Of a stretch of DNA of 42,198 nucleotides, positions 9,979 through 19,870 are shown piece by piece; position 1 is the first letter of the stretch; each line of letters begins with the position of its first letter. The stretch covers positions 1 through 42,198 of the forward strand of contig JBDKTJ010000033.1 in assembly GCA_039698075.1 (NCBI GenBank), given 5' to 3'. The notes under the pieces were generated by a model that did not search any database, had not been told where the DNA came from, and was given only the letters and a program-made list of their open reading frames with translations. Source of the DNA: JAJFVC01 sp039698075 (GTDB lineage: Bacteria; Planctomycetota; Planctomycetia; Pirellulales; Thermoguttaceae). Position numbers and translations under genes: made by a program.

Positions 9979-10902
9979 ATGAAAACGCGTTGCGTGGTTC
10001 CGGGCGAAACTCGCCTCGGTTGGATTGGCGTCGGCGTGATGGGGGCGAGCATGTGTGGGCATCTGATCTCGGCGGGGTTTGCCGTTTCGGTGCACAACCG
10101 CACGCGGTCAAAAGCCGAGCCGCTGCTGGCTCGCGGCGCTCGGTGGGCCGATTCACCCAAGACGGTGGCTCAGCAAAGCGACGTGGTGTTTTCGATCGTG
10201 GGCTATCCGGACGACGTGCGGTCGGTGACGCTGGGGCCCGACGGCGTGTTGGCCGGCGCACGGCCGGGCATGATCGTGGTCGACATGACCACCAGTCGTC
10301 CCAGCTTGGCGGTCGAAATCGCCGAGGCGGCCGCTTGCCAGGGCGTCGTCAGCCTCGATGCGCCCGTCTCCGGCGGCGACATCGGCGCACGCGAGGCGAG
10401 CCTTTCCATTATGATCGGCGGCGATCGTGCGTCGGCCGCGTCGTTGCGGCCGTGTTGGCAGGCGATGGGCAAGACGATCGTTCATCAAGGCGGGCCGGGC
10501 ACGGGTCAGCACGCCAAGTTGGTCAACCAGATTTTGATCGCCGGCAACATGGTCGGTCTTTGCGAAGCGCTTTTGTACGGCTACCGATCGGGGTTGGATC
10601 TAACCACGGTGATCGAGTCGGTGGCCAGCGGCGCGGCGGGCAGTTGGTCGCTGTCAAACCTGGGACCTCGCATTGTCGCCAATCGGTTCGAGCCCGGCTT
10701 TTTCGTCGAGCATTTCATCAAGGACATGGGCATCGCCCTGGACGAAGCGCGACGGCTGGGGCTGTGTCTGCCGGGGCTGGCGCTGGCCAACCAGTTGTAC
10801 GTGGCGGTTCAGTCGCAAGGCCATGGCCGCGACGGAACGCAGGCTTTGGAGCTTGCGCTGGCTCGGATGTCGGGCGTCGATTGGTTGAACCGACGGCCGT
10901 AA
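9979..10902 (+). CDS. NAD(P)-dependent beta-hydroxyacid dehydrogenase (3-hydroxyisobutyrate dehydrogenase family)
   Basis: A 307-residue protein with the GWIGVGVMGASMCGHL dinucleotide-binding motif at about 13-28, the substrate-binding DAPVSGGDIGAREASLSIMIGG segment near 125-145 (with the family's SGG), and the catalytic Lys in GQHAKLVNQ. These define the 3-hydroxyisobutyrate / tartronate-semialdehyde reductase / glyoxylate reductase superfamily. The substrate is not readable from sequence. The ATG at 9979 follows a GGAG-like site. A small hairpin followed by a short T run overlaps the stop and may end transcription. The gene converges on a Gfo/Idh/MocA gene 15 bp away. Confidence 0.9.
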   Translation: MKTRCVVPGETRLGWIGVGVMGASMCGHLISAGFAVSVHNRTRSKAEPLLARGARWADSPKTVAQQSDVVFSIVGYPDDVRSVTLGPDGVLAGARPGMIVVDMTTSRPSLAVEIAEAAACQGVVSLDAPVSGGDIGAREASLSIMIGGDRASAASLRPCWQAMGKTIVHQGGPGTGQHAKLVNQILIAGNMVGLCEALLYGYRSGLDLTTVIESVASGAAGSWSLSNLGPRIVANRFEPGFFVEHFIKDMGIALDEARRLGLCLPGLALANQLYVAVQSQGHGRDGTQALELALARMSGVDWLNRRP

Positions 10903-10919
10903 CCGTCGACGACGGTTTT
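10902..10919 (+). terminator. Possible weak terminator after the hydroxyacid dehydrogenase
   Basis: A 6-bp stem (ACCGTC / GACGGT, arms 10902-10907 and 10911-10916, 3-nt loop) is followed by TTT. It fills the 15-bp gap between two convergent genes. The stem is short and the T run brief, so termination is plausible rather than demonstrated. Confidence 0.3.
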
Positions 10920-12312
10920 ATAGCGTCCAAGGCGCTCGCATTGGGCGGCTCAGCATCGCGGCGGCTTCGTCGTCGCCGACGATCATTTCCTTTGCGGGGT
11001 CCCAATGGAGCTTGCGCCGCAATTTCATGGCGATGTTGCCCAGGTGGCAGAACGTCGCCGTGCGATGGCCCGCCTCGACCGGTTCGACCGGGTCTTTGCG
11101 CGACTTCACGCAATCGAGAAAGTTGCGCACGTGGCAGAAATTGACGAAACGGGGCAATTTCTTGTCCGGAAGCCAACTAAGCTCCGGAGCAAGATGCACG
11201 TCATTTGGCCCGAGGGTCGCATTTTTGAGCGACTCCGAAGAATAGCGAATTCCCTTGTCGTCGAAATCGATCCAGCCGTCCGTGCCCTCGAAACGAACGC
11301 CGAAGCCGCGTTTTGTCGTCGTGCAAAGCAACTCGGGGCCATCGGCATATCGAGCCCGAAACGCCACTTTCTTGGGCGTGGTGAACAGATCGCCCGGCAA
11401 AAACCACTCGGACCCGGCGTCTTCAAACTCGACCGGCCCGCTGTGGTCCGCCCCAAGCGCCCATTGAACCAGACCGTTCGAGTGCGCGCCGAAATTCGTG
11501 GTTTGCCCGCCCGAGTAATCCATAATGAACCGAAAACGATACAAACAGCGGTCCTTGTGATACGGAGCGTCGGGAGCCGGTCCGAGCCACATCGGATAAT
11601 CAAATCCCTCGGGCACGGGCATCGGTTTCCAGCCGGGGCCGGGACTTTCGGCGTTCACGATGGTCACGTCGGCCTGCACGCGCTGGACTTTTCCGATCCG
11701 TCCGTTGCGCACCAACTCGCAGGCGCGCTGAGCGCCGGGATTCGACCGCCAATGGCTGCCGGTTTGCAGCACGCGGTTGTACTTGCGCACGGCCTTGACC
11801 ATTTCTTGGCCCTGTTGGATACACAACGACAGCGGCTTTTCGCAATAGATGTCCTTGCCGGCTTTGGCGGCGGCGACGGTCATCAGGGCGTGCCAATGGT
11901 CGGGCACGATGATCACGACCGCGTCGATGTCCGACCGGCCAATCACCTCGCGGAAATCTCGATAGGCGTCGCAGCCTTTGTATTGGCCGACGTCGTTCTT
12001 TTTGGCGTAATAGTCGTTCACGGCCTTTTGGCCCGGTTCTCGACCCAAAAACTGCTTGGGCGTCTTGTAGCCGTGGCTTCCGGTGTTGACGTCGCAGACG
12101 GCCATCATCTGGACGTCGGGCTGGCCGAGAAACGCCGGCAAGTCGACGACGCTTTGGTTGCCCATGCCGATCATGCCGACGTGGATCCGATTGCTTGGGG
12201 CCATGGCGCCAAACACGGACGACGGCACCAGAGTCGGGGCCCAGCAAGCTGCCGCGGCCGCGAGACCGCCTTGGAGAAATTGACGACGCGACGCCGAAAT
12301 TCGAGTTGACAT
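10918..12312 (-). CDS. Tat-exported Gfo/Idh/MocA family oxidoreductase
   Basis: A 464-residue protein. The N-terminus has a twin-arginine signal (SRRQFLQGGLAAAAA, residues about 8-22), so it is probably exported folded with its cofactor. A nucleotide-binding loop (VGMIGMGNQS) follows, then YCEKPLS with the EKP motif typical of the family, and a C-terminal alpha/beta domain with substrate-side residues (SGGQTTNFGAHSN). Family members are NAD(P)-dependent oxidoreductases acting on sugars or related compounds. Planctomycetes carry many exported paralogues whose substrates are mostly unknown. The ATG at 12312 is preceded by AAGGAG. It is 174 bp downstream of the sigma factor on the same strand. 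Confidence 0.93.
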   Translation of the reverse strand: MSTRISASRRQFLQGGLAAAAACWAPTLVPSSVFGAMAPSNRIHVGMIGMGNQSVVDLPAFLGQPDVQMMAVCDVNTGSHGYKTPKQFLGREPGQKAVNDYYAKKNDVGQYKGCDAYRDFREVIGRSDIDAVVIIVPDHWHALMTVAAAKAGKDIYCEKPLSLCIQQGQEMVKAVRKYNRVLQTGSHWRSNPGAQRACELVRNGRIGKVQRVQADVTIVNAESPGPGWKPMPVPEGFDYPMWLGPAPDAPYHKDRCLYRFRFIMDYSGGQTTNFGAHSNGLVQWALGADHSGPVEFEDAGSEWFLPGDLFTTPKKVAFRARYADGPELLCTTTKRGFGVRFEGTDGWIDFDDKGIRYSSESLKNATLGPNDVHLAPELSWLPDKKLPRFVNFCHVRNFLDCVKSRKDPVEPVEAGHRTATFCHLGNIAMKLRRKLHWDPAKEMIVGDDEAAAMLSRPMRAPWTL

Positions 12313-12486
12313 CACCGGAGGACTCCTTCTTGCGAGGGCTGAATACGGGGCAAGACCACGGAAGGCGGGATGCCAGACGATCTCCACATCCGGCGACTAT
12401 TATTCTACCGAGGACGGGGCTGAGTGTAAATGCCCACGACCGTGTCGCCCCTGCTTGCGTTTCAGGCCGCAATTTCGGCCCGTTCG

Positions 12487-13356
12487 TCAATCGTCGATTG
12501 CGGCGGCCAGCATTTCGACCGGGCCGTTCAGACTTTCGGCCAGCTTGCCGAGGGCTTCGGTCTCGATTTGTCGAACTCGTTCGCGGGTGAGTCCGAGCGT
12601 TTCGCCGATCTCCTTGAGCGTGCGAGGCTCGTTGTCGTCCAGACCAAACCGCATCCGCAATACGGTCGCTTCGCGCGGGTCCATCACTTCGAGCATTCGC
12701 AACACGTGCGTGAGATTGTCGCTTTCGACCATTTCTTCGTCGGGCGTGCGGGCCCGATCGTCCATGACCATCTCGCCCAACGACCAGCCGGCCTCGGCCT
12801 GATCGGTTTGCGGCGTGAGATTGTAGATGCGGATGGCTTTTTTGATGATCGGCAGTTTTTTGCGGGGCAGGCCCAACACGCGAGCGATTTCCTCGGGCGT
12901 GGGCGTGCGGCCCAACTCTTCGGCCAATCGGCTGCTCGCCCGGCGCCACTTCGACAACAGTTCGACCATGTACGCCGGAATCCGGATCGTCTTGGCCGTG
13001 TTGATCAACGCCCGCTTGATCGACTGCTTGATCCAATAGCTGGCGTAGGTCGAAAACCGCGTGCCGATCGCCGGATCAAACCCTTCGACGGCGCGCAGCA
13101 GGCCCAGGTTGCCTTCCTCGATCAAGTCTTGCAGGCTGAGGCCCTTGCCGGTGTAGCCGCGGGCGATGTTCACCACCAGCCGCAGATTGGCGCGGACCAT
13201 GCGGTCGCGGGCCTGGGTGTCGCCCAGTCCGATGGCGACGGCCAGTTGATGTTCGTCGTCGGCCGAGAGCAAGGAGGTCTCGTTGATCTCGCGGAGGTAA
13301 GTTTCCAGCGGAGATTGGACGTTGGGAGCTTGTCGGCGGCGTGTGGTTTTGGTCAT
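12487..13356 (-). CDS. RNA polymerase sigma factor, sigma-70 group (RpoD/RpoS-like)
   Basis: A 289-residue sigma factor lacking the long acidic region 1.1 of housekeeping RpoD. Region 1.2 (SPLETYLREINETSLLS) starts near residue 15. Region 2 is intact, with NLRLVVNIARGYTGKGLSLQDLIEEGNLGL and the -10 reading helix RFSTYASYWIKQSI. Region 3 follows, and region 4 has the helix-turn-helix TLKEIGETLGLTRERVRQIE near the C-terminus. It directs core RNA polymerase to -35/-10 promoters. The short length suggests a group 2 or compact primary sigma. The ATG at 13356 opens the conserved part; upstream in-frame sequence (to 13611) is low-complexity and looks non-coding. No strong Shine-Dalgarno is visible. 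It lies downstream of rpsA but beyond the rpsA terminator. Confidence 0.95.
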   Translation of the reverse strand: MTKTTRRRQAPNVQSPLETYLREINETSLLSADDEHQLAVAIGLGDTQARDRMVRANLRLVVNIARGYTGKGLSLQDLIEEGNLGLLRAVEGFDPAIGTRFSTYASYWIKQSIKRALINTAKTIRIPAYMVELLSKWRRASSRLAEELGRTPTPEEIARVLGLPRKKLPIIKKAIRIYNLTPQTDQAEAGWSLGEMVMDDRARTPDEEMVESDNLTHVLRMLEVMDPREATVLRMRFGLDDNEPRTLKEIGETLGLTRERVRQIETEALGKLAESLNGPVEMLAAAIDD

Positions 13357-13548
13357 CGCGATCGGTAGGGTCAGCGGAATGAATTCGTCAGTCAACACAA
13401 CTATCGACGCTGACTGGGTAGTTTCTGTAATCAACAGGCGATGCGATGAACTGGGGCGAATATAGCTCTGGTTCGGACTATGCCGAAAAAAACGACGACG
13501 CCGCAAAAAGCGAGACCATGGCGGAACGAGCCGACTGTCGGTGGAAAT

Positions 13549-13587
13549 AAAAAAAGCCCGCCGTGAGAGTTCACGACGGGCTGAAGT
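13549..13587 (-). terminator. Intrinsic terminator of rpsA
   Basis: On the minus strand a 12-bp stem with a 4-nt loop (arms 13571-13582 and 13555-13566, one G-U pair) is followed by a run of seven T. The internal U-G pair of the minus transcript would be a C-A mismatch in a plus transcript, which supports action on the rpsA transcript. It lies about 35 bp past the rpsA stop and separates rpsA from the sigma factor gene. Confidence 0.88.
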
Positions 13588-13615
13588 TTTTTTGCGACGA
13601 AAAAATAGCAAAGGC

Positions 13616-15427
<1,812 letters not shown>

Positions 15428-15519
15428 AAAAACAAACTCTCACGCGCACACGCGCCACTCCCGTTCGTCCGGCCGCTCGACCCATCGGGCGACTTATGCA
15501 GACCATCGGGGAATCCGGC

Positions 15520-15548
15520 AGTATACCAACTCCCCGCCCCTGCAACAA
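15520..15548 (-). promoter_or_regulatory. Sigma-70 promoter of rpsA
   Basis: Reading the minus strand, TTGTTG (15543-15548) and TATACT (15520-15525) are separated by exactly 17 bp. Transcription would begin near 15513, giving a leader of about 86 nt before the rpsA start. The -10 matches consensus in 5 of 6 positions. Confidence 0.7.
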
Positions 15549-15954
15549 TGGCAGCCCCAAAGTGCGGGGGATTTTGGCGTTCATCGGCGATGGCAGGGTA
15601 AGCCCGGGCGTTTTTTTTGGGGGGGTAGTAGCATAGACGGGTATTGACCGCCATCTTTCACATGATCCGCTGTTGGCCCAGCCGTAGGTCAGGTGCGTCG
15701 TATTGCTGGTAAAGATTGAGCGGCGGTGAGGAAAGACATGGCACAAAATCAGAGATACTGGGTTGTTTGGCCTGTTGCTGGCGGTTAATTCTTGGCGTCT
15801 TTGCGACTTTGCGTGAGGCTTTTTTTCGTGGCGTTGCCAATCTGCCACAATCTGTTGCCGCACCCACGCCCGTTGCACTCTGGTCACGACGGAAAAATCG
15901 GGTAGAATCACGGGTGTCTCGCTGTCATCTTTCTCTGCTTTTTTCCCGTTGTCT
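15549..15954. other. Intergenic region between divergent rpsA and Gfo/Idh/MocA genes
   Basis: Together with the rpsA leader this is a 542-bp divergent spacer. Apart from the rpsA promoter it contains a T8-G7 run near 15610-15626 and a TAGAAT box at 15903-15908 that could serve the plus-strand gene, though no good -35 is seen. Short open frames here have no protein-like features. No RNA gene was recognised. Confidence 0.5.
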
Positions 15955-15969
15955 CAGGAGTGTGTCAGC

Positions 15970-17268
15970 ATGTCGAACTCCAAAGCTCCGTATGTTTCCC
16001 GCCGTGGTTTCTTGCAGACGACCGGCGTTCTGGCCGCAGCCGGCGCGTGGACGGCGTCGAGCTACGCCCGGGTGATCGGCGCCAACGATCGGATCCGCAT
16101 CGGGTTTATCGGCGCCGGCTCGATGGGCACCGCGCATCTTCGGACGATCGCCAAGTTGAAGAAAAAGAACAATCTGGAGTCGGTCGCGGTGGCCGACGTG
16201 TGGAAGGAGCGCGCGGAGATCGGGGCCAAGGTGGTCGGCGCGCCGCTGGTGTTGACCGACTATCACAAAGTGCTCGACATTAAGGACATCGACTATGTGA
16301 CGATCGCCACGCCCGAACACCAGCACGTCGTGATGGCGCTCGACGCGATGGACGCCGGCAAGGCCCTCTATTGTGAAAAGCCGATGACGCACACGATCGA
16401 AGAGGCGCAGCAGGTGTTGCAGCGGCAGAAGGAGACAAAGTTGCCGGTGCAGATCGGCGTGCAAGCGACCTCCGACGACAGTTTCCGTTCGGCGGCCGAG
16501 GCGGTGAAGGCCGGCAAGTTGGGCCGCGTGGTGCAGGCGCAGATCGAGTACGTCCGCCATTACGGCCAGGCCGGACCCTGGCGCAATCCGGCCATCAAGG
16601 ACGACACGTCGAAACCGGACGATCTCGATTGGGACGCGTGGCTCGGCGACGCGCCGAAGATCGAGTGGAATCCGCATCATTATTTCGAGTGGCGCAACTA
16701 CGCGGCCTATTCGGGCGGCATTTGCACCGACTTGTTCATTCACCGCATCACGCGGATCATGCTGGCGTGCGACCTGTTCTATCCGCGTCGCGTGGTCGGC
16801 ATGGGCGGCATCTGGCAGTGGCCCGACGGACGCGATTTGCCCGACAATTTCGAGATGATTTGCGAATATCCGCGCGGCATGACGGTCTACGTGTTGGGCA
16901 CGATGAGCAACAAGACGGGCATCGACCATTTGATTCGCGGAACCCTGGCGACGCTTCAGTTCACGCCGACCGGTTGGACCATCAAGGACGACGACGGCAA
17001 GGTGTTGCAGACGCACAAAAAGACCGGCGCCGAGGACACGCATCTGCACCACACCAATCTGCACAACCATCTGCGCAACGGCGAGCCGCTGCATTGCCCG
17101 GTCAACTTGGGCATGGCCGCGGTCGTCGCGGTGAACATGGCCAACGAGTCGTGGCGCACCGGCCAGATGATGGGCTGGGACGCGGAAAACCAGCGGATGG
17201 TGCCGGCCCGGTCGTTGCAGTTCAATCCTTATCCCGAAGCGTCGCCCAGCACGCTTTCGGGGACGTAA
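15970..17268 (+). CDS. Tat-exported Gfo/Idh/MocA family oxidoreductase
   Basis: A 432-residue protein beginning MSNSKAPYVSRRGFLQTTG, a clear twin-arginine signal. The nucleotide-binding loop IGFIGAGSMG and the motif YCEKPMT define the family; NAD(P)-dependent oxidation or reduction of a sugar-like substrate is expected outside the cytoplasmic membrane. The C-terminal domain carries a His-rich segment (HLHHTNLHNHL), which is common in this subfamily. The ATG at 15970 is preceded by CAGGAG nine bases upstream, better than an in-frame codon at 15949. A likely terminator lies about 110 bp past the stop, inside the mqnC remnant. Substrate unknown. Confidence 0.94.
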   Translation: MSNSKAPYVSRRGFLQTTGVLAAAGAWTASSYARVIGANDRIRIGFIGAGSMGTAHLRTIAKLKKKNNLESVAVADVWKERAEIGAKVVGAPLVLTDYHKVLDIKDIDYVTIATPEHQHVVMALDAMDAGKALYCEKPMTHTIEEAQQVLQRQKETKLPVQIGVQATSDDSFRSAAEAVKAGKLGRVVQAQIEYVRHYGQAGPWRNPAIKDDTSKPDDLDWDAWLGDAPKIEWNPHHYFEWRNYAAYSGGICTDLFIHRITRIMLACDLFYPRRVVGMGGIWQWPDGRDLPDNFEMICEYPRGMTVYVLGTMSNKTGIDHLIRGTLATLQFTPTGWTIKDDDGKVLQTHKKTGAEDTHLHHTNLHNHLRNGEPLHCPVNLGMAAVVAVNMANESWRTGQMMGWDAENQRMVPARSLQFNPYPEASPSTLSGT

Positions 17269-17282
17269 CGGCGAAGAGATCG

Positions 17283-17444
17283 ATGGCGCACGAGTTCGAT
17301 CGCATTTTAGACCAAGCGGTCGCCGGTCGGCGGATCGACGCCGAAGCGAGTCGCGAGGTAGGGGGTGTGTTTGCGCGCACCACGCTATTGCGTGTGGTTT
17401 TTCGCCGAATCCGCGATCCCGAAGTATGTATGTTGGTCGGTTAG
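17283..17444 (+). pseudogene. Truncated remnant of the mqnC N-terminus
   Basis: A 53-codon frame begins MAHEFDRILDQAVAGRRIDA, matching the start of intact mqnC at 18741 (MTYDVEKILDQAIAGRRIDA). At DNA level 17304-17342 matches 18762-18800 in 38 of 39 bases. After about 20 codons the similarity breaks off; a later FRRIRDPEV stretch may be a scrap of the FSRKPGDPDAYV region. The radical-SAM cysteines are absent and an apparent terminator lies inside, so this cannot be a working enzyme. It starts 14 bp after the Gfo/Idh/MocA stop. It probably marks a duplication or the scar of an insertion that brought in the PadR pair. Confidence 0.72.
17379..17402 (+). terminator. Probable terminator downstream of the second Gfo/Idh/MocA gene
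   Basis: A stem of ACCACGC against GCGTGTGGT (two-base bulge, TATT loop) runs directly into TTTTT. It lies within the mqnC remnant and would stop transcripts from the upstream oxidoreductase gene. Confidence 0.5.
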
Positions 17445-17469
17445 GCCTTCAACCGTTGTTTTCAGCATG

Positions 17470-17503
17470 TAGACCAACGCGGTCTATTTCCGTATTGCAA
17501 TAC
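17470..17503. promoter_or_regulatory. Operator-like palindromes upstream of padR
   Basis: Two inverted repeats lie 27-60 bp before the padR start: TAGACC-5-GGTCTA (17470-17486) and the perfect 12-bp palindrome GTATTGCAATAC (17492-17503). PadR regulators commonly repress their own operon through dyad sites near the promoter, so these are candidates for autoregulation. The assignment is inference from position. Confidence 0.45.
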
Positions 17504-17529
17504 ATTGAGGTTTGAGGTATTGTGCTGGC

Positions 17530-17892
17530 ATGAGACCGAACCGAACCAATCCGGACTTTTTGAACGGCGTGCCGGAATTGCTGATTCTCAGCCTGCTGAC
17601 GCGGCGGCCCATGTATGGTTATGAACTGGTCCAGGCCATTCGTCGCTCCACCCAAGGGACGCTCGAGTTCGGCGAAGGTTGCGTCTATCCGGTGCTTCAT
17701 CGATTGGAGGCCGAGGAGCTTTTGACCAGCAAACGGGAAACCATCGGAGGCCGCAGCCGCGTGATCTATCGGGTAACCAGCAAAGGTTCGAAATATTTTT
17801 CCGGCACGGACGCGGCATGGCGGCGGATTGTCGGCGCGGTGGAACTCGTATTACAAGGAGGCGAACATGGCCAACCTGCCATGGCTCGATGA
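17530..17892 (+). CDS. PadR family transcriptional regulator
   Basis: A 120-residue winged-helix protein. The PadR core is clear: FLNGVPELLILSLLTRRPMYGYEL (residues about 10-33), then EGCVYPVLHRLEAEELL with the recognition helix, and the wing GGRSRVIYRVTSKG. It lacks a long C-terminal dimerisation helix, which puts it in the short PadR-s2 type. It should bind DNA as a dimer, usually as a repressor. The ATG at 17530 follows GAGGT about 11 bases upstream. Its 3' end overlaps the next gene by 26 bp, so the two are translationally coupled. Two palindromes upstream may be its operators. Confidence 0.92.
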   Translation: MRPNRTNPDFLNGVPELLILSLLTRRPMYGYELVQAIRRSTQGTLEFGEGCVYPVLHRLEAEELLTSKRETIGGRSRVIYRVTSKGSKYFSGTDAAWRRIVGAVELVLQGGEHGQPAMAR

Positions 17893-18622
17893 GGTGTTGC
17901 GCTGCCTGGCCAAGCATCACCTGCCGGTAACTTACATTCAACGGTTTACGGAAGAACTGTCCGATCATCTGGAAGATTTTCAGGAGGATCTCATGGACGC
18001 GAAATCCGATGTCGTTTCACGATTGGGCAATCCGGCCACAGTGGCCCAGGCGGCCGCGGTCAGCTACCGACAACGCAGTTTTCTCGGTCGACATCCCACC
18101 GCGTTGCTGTTGGTGTTTGGGGTGTTGCCGATCGTGTGGATGATGATTTTGGGGCTGTTGAGCTGTTTTCTTGTTATGATGGCCATGGCTGGAACGGACG
18201 ACTTTCTTCAGCAGCTTGTGCTTCGTGACAAAACTTCACCGCCGGGGACTTTCACACTAACGGCGATACGCTGGTCACTCAGTGTCTTTAGCGTCATGAT
18301 TCCCGCCGCACTGGTCAGCATGGTGCATTGCCGGCTGGCGGAACGGTTGGTCCTCGGTCGAAAGTGGATGGCCGTATGCTGCTTTGTGCTGGCCATATTG
18401 GCCGTGCTGCCCTACTGGTGCGTCCTCGTCAAGACAGGCCCCCAGGGCGACTATTCGTTGCTGGTCGGCGTCGGCGTCTCGATTCCCGGACTTTTCAGTG
18501 GTTGGCATTTTTCGTTTTCTGTGTTGCAGGTGGTTCAGCTTCTCGTCCCGCTGGCTGTTGGCGGCTGGTTTTGGTGGCGAACGCGAGCCGCCTCGAACCA
18601 TGCGGTAGTCGCGGCTCGTTGA
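17867..18622 (+). CDS. PadR-linked membrane protein with an N-terminal HAAS-like domain
   Basis: A 251-residue protein. Residues 1-60 form a soluble helical domain (LDEVLRCLAKHHLPVTYIQRFTEELSDHLEDFQED...VVSRLGNP) resembling the HAAS/DUF1700-type domain often encoded with PadR regulators. Four or five membrane helices follow (about 77-105, 130-152, 165-185, 200-240). The role is unknown; paired PadR/HAAS genes are thought to be envelope-related signalling or permease-control units. The start at 17867 has AAGGAG six bases upstream and lies inside the padR reading frame. The pair is flanked by the mqnC remnant and intact mqnC. Confidence 0.82.
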   Translation: MANLPWLDEVLRCLAKHHLPVTYIQRFTEELSDHLEDFQEDLMDAKSDVVSRLGNPATVAQAAAVSYRQRSFLGRHPTALLLVFGVLPIVWMMILGLLSCFLVMMAMAGTDDFLQQLVLRDKTSPPGTFTLTAIRWSLSVFSVMIPAALVSMVHCRLAERLVLGRKWMAVCCFVLAILAVLPYWCVLVKTGPQGDYSLLVGVGVSIPGLFSGWHFSFSVLQVVQLLVPLAVGGWFWWRTRAASNHAVVAAR

Positions 18623-18740
18623 GCGTTTGACGCCTCCGGCCCCCCTGTTTTTTTCTTCGAGCGTCTCGCAAAATAAGGGTTTCATGCCATCGGCGGATGG
18701 GACGTTTTTCTTGTTTGAGGGACAGGGCTTGGACGGGGTC

Positions 18741-19811
18741 ATGACGTACGACGTCGAAAAAATTTTAGACCAAGCGATCGCCGGTCGGCGGATCGACGCC
18801 GCGCAGGCCGTTGCGCTGTTGGAGTCGGATCGTTTGGCGTCCTTGGGCCGCGCGGCCGACGCCGTCGCGCGACGATTGCATCCCGAGCCGTTTCGCACCT
18901 ACAACATCGATCGGAACATCAATTATACGAACGTCTGCGTGAGCGGATGTCGGTTTTGCGCGTTCTCGCGCAAGCCGGGCGATCCCGACGCTTACGTGCT
19001 TTCGCCCGACGAGTTGTATCAAAAAATCGACGAGACGATCGCACTGGGCGGCAACCAGATTTTGTTGCAGGGCGGAATGCACCCGGACTTGCGGCTTCCG
19101 TGGTATGAGTCGCTGTTGCGGGGCATCAAGCAGCGATACCCGACGCTCAACGTGCACGGGTTCAGTCCGCCGGAGATCGACCATCTGGCCACGACGTCCC
19201 ACTGTTCGGTGACCGAGGTGCTCGAGCGATTGAAGGCGGCCGGGCTGGGGTCGCTGCCGGGCGGAGGGGCCGAGATTTTGGTCGATCGCGTTCGGCGCGA
19301 GGTCAGTCCCAAAAAAACGTCGGCCGATCGGTGGCTCGAAGTTTGTCGGGCGTGGCACCATTTGGGCGGGCGCGGGTCGGCCACGATGATGTTCGGCCAT
19401 CGTGAAACGCTTGCCGAGCGAGTCGAGCATCTGGACCGTCTGCGCCGGCTTCAGGACGAGACGCACGGATTCACGGCGTTTATTTGTTGGACGTTCCAGC
19501 CGAGCCACACGGAGCTTTCGGACACGCACAAGCTGGGGGCTGTCGACTACCTCAAAATGCTTGCCGTGGCCCGGCTTTATCTCGACAATTTTGCCAATCT
19601 TCAGGCCAGTTGGGTGACGCAAGGGCTTGGGGTGGGCCAGTTGGCGTTGCGGTTTGGGGCGAACGATTTTGGCAGTTTGATGATTGAGGAGAATGTGGTG
19701 GCTGCGGCGGGCACGTGTTTTCGGACGACCGAAGCGGAAATTCGGCGTGTAATTGCCGAGGCGGGGTATCGGCCCGCACGTCGCGACGTTTTTTACGAAA
19801 TTCTTGAGTAA
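18741..19811 (+). CDS. mqnC: Cyclic dehypoxanthinyl futalosine synthase (radical SAM)
   Basis: A 356-residue radical-SAM enzyme of the MqnC/MqnE/CofH group. The cluster motif CVSGCRFC gives C66, C70 and C73 for the 4Fe-4S cluster. Other conserved stretches are QGGMHPDL, HGFSPPEI, LPGGGAEIL and, near the C-terminus, GSLMIEENVVAAAG, which points to MqnC rather than MqnE. It would cyclise dehypoxanthinyl futalosine in the futalosine route to menaquinone. The start at 18741 is supported by the duplicated remnant at 17283, whose similarity also begins at this ATG; an in-frame ATG at 18684 is less likely. No other mqn genes are in the window. Confidence 0.87.
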   Translation: MTYDVEKILDQAIAGRRIDAAQAVALLESDRLASLGRAADAVARRLHPEPFRTYNIDRNINYTNVCVSGCRFCAFSRKPGDPDAYVLSPDELYQKIDETIALGGNQILLQGGMHPDLRLPWYESLLRGIKQRYPTLNVHGFSPPEIDHLATTSHCSVTEVLERLKAAGLGSLPGGGAEILVDRVRREVSPKKTSADRWLEVCRAWHHLGGRGSATMMFGHRETLAERVEHLDRLRRLQDETHGFTAFICWTFQPSHTELSDTHKLGAVDYLKMLAVARLYLDNFANLQASWVTQGLGVGQLALRFGANDFGSLMIEENVVAAAGTCFRTTEAEIRRVIAEAGYRPARRDVFYEILE

Positions 19812-19870
19812 TTTTCCGAGGTTCGAGGTTAAAATAAGGTTCGTCGCCTTTTTCCACCTCGCAATCTCCT

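Noticed and set aside
18741..19811. MqnE or CofH instead of MqnC
   Set aside because: The C-terminal GSLMIEENVVAAAG segment and overall length fit MqnC better; a phylogeny would settle it.
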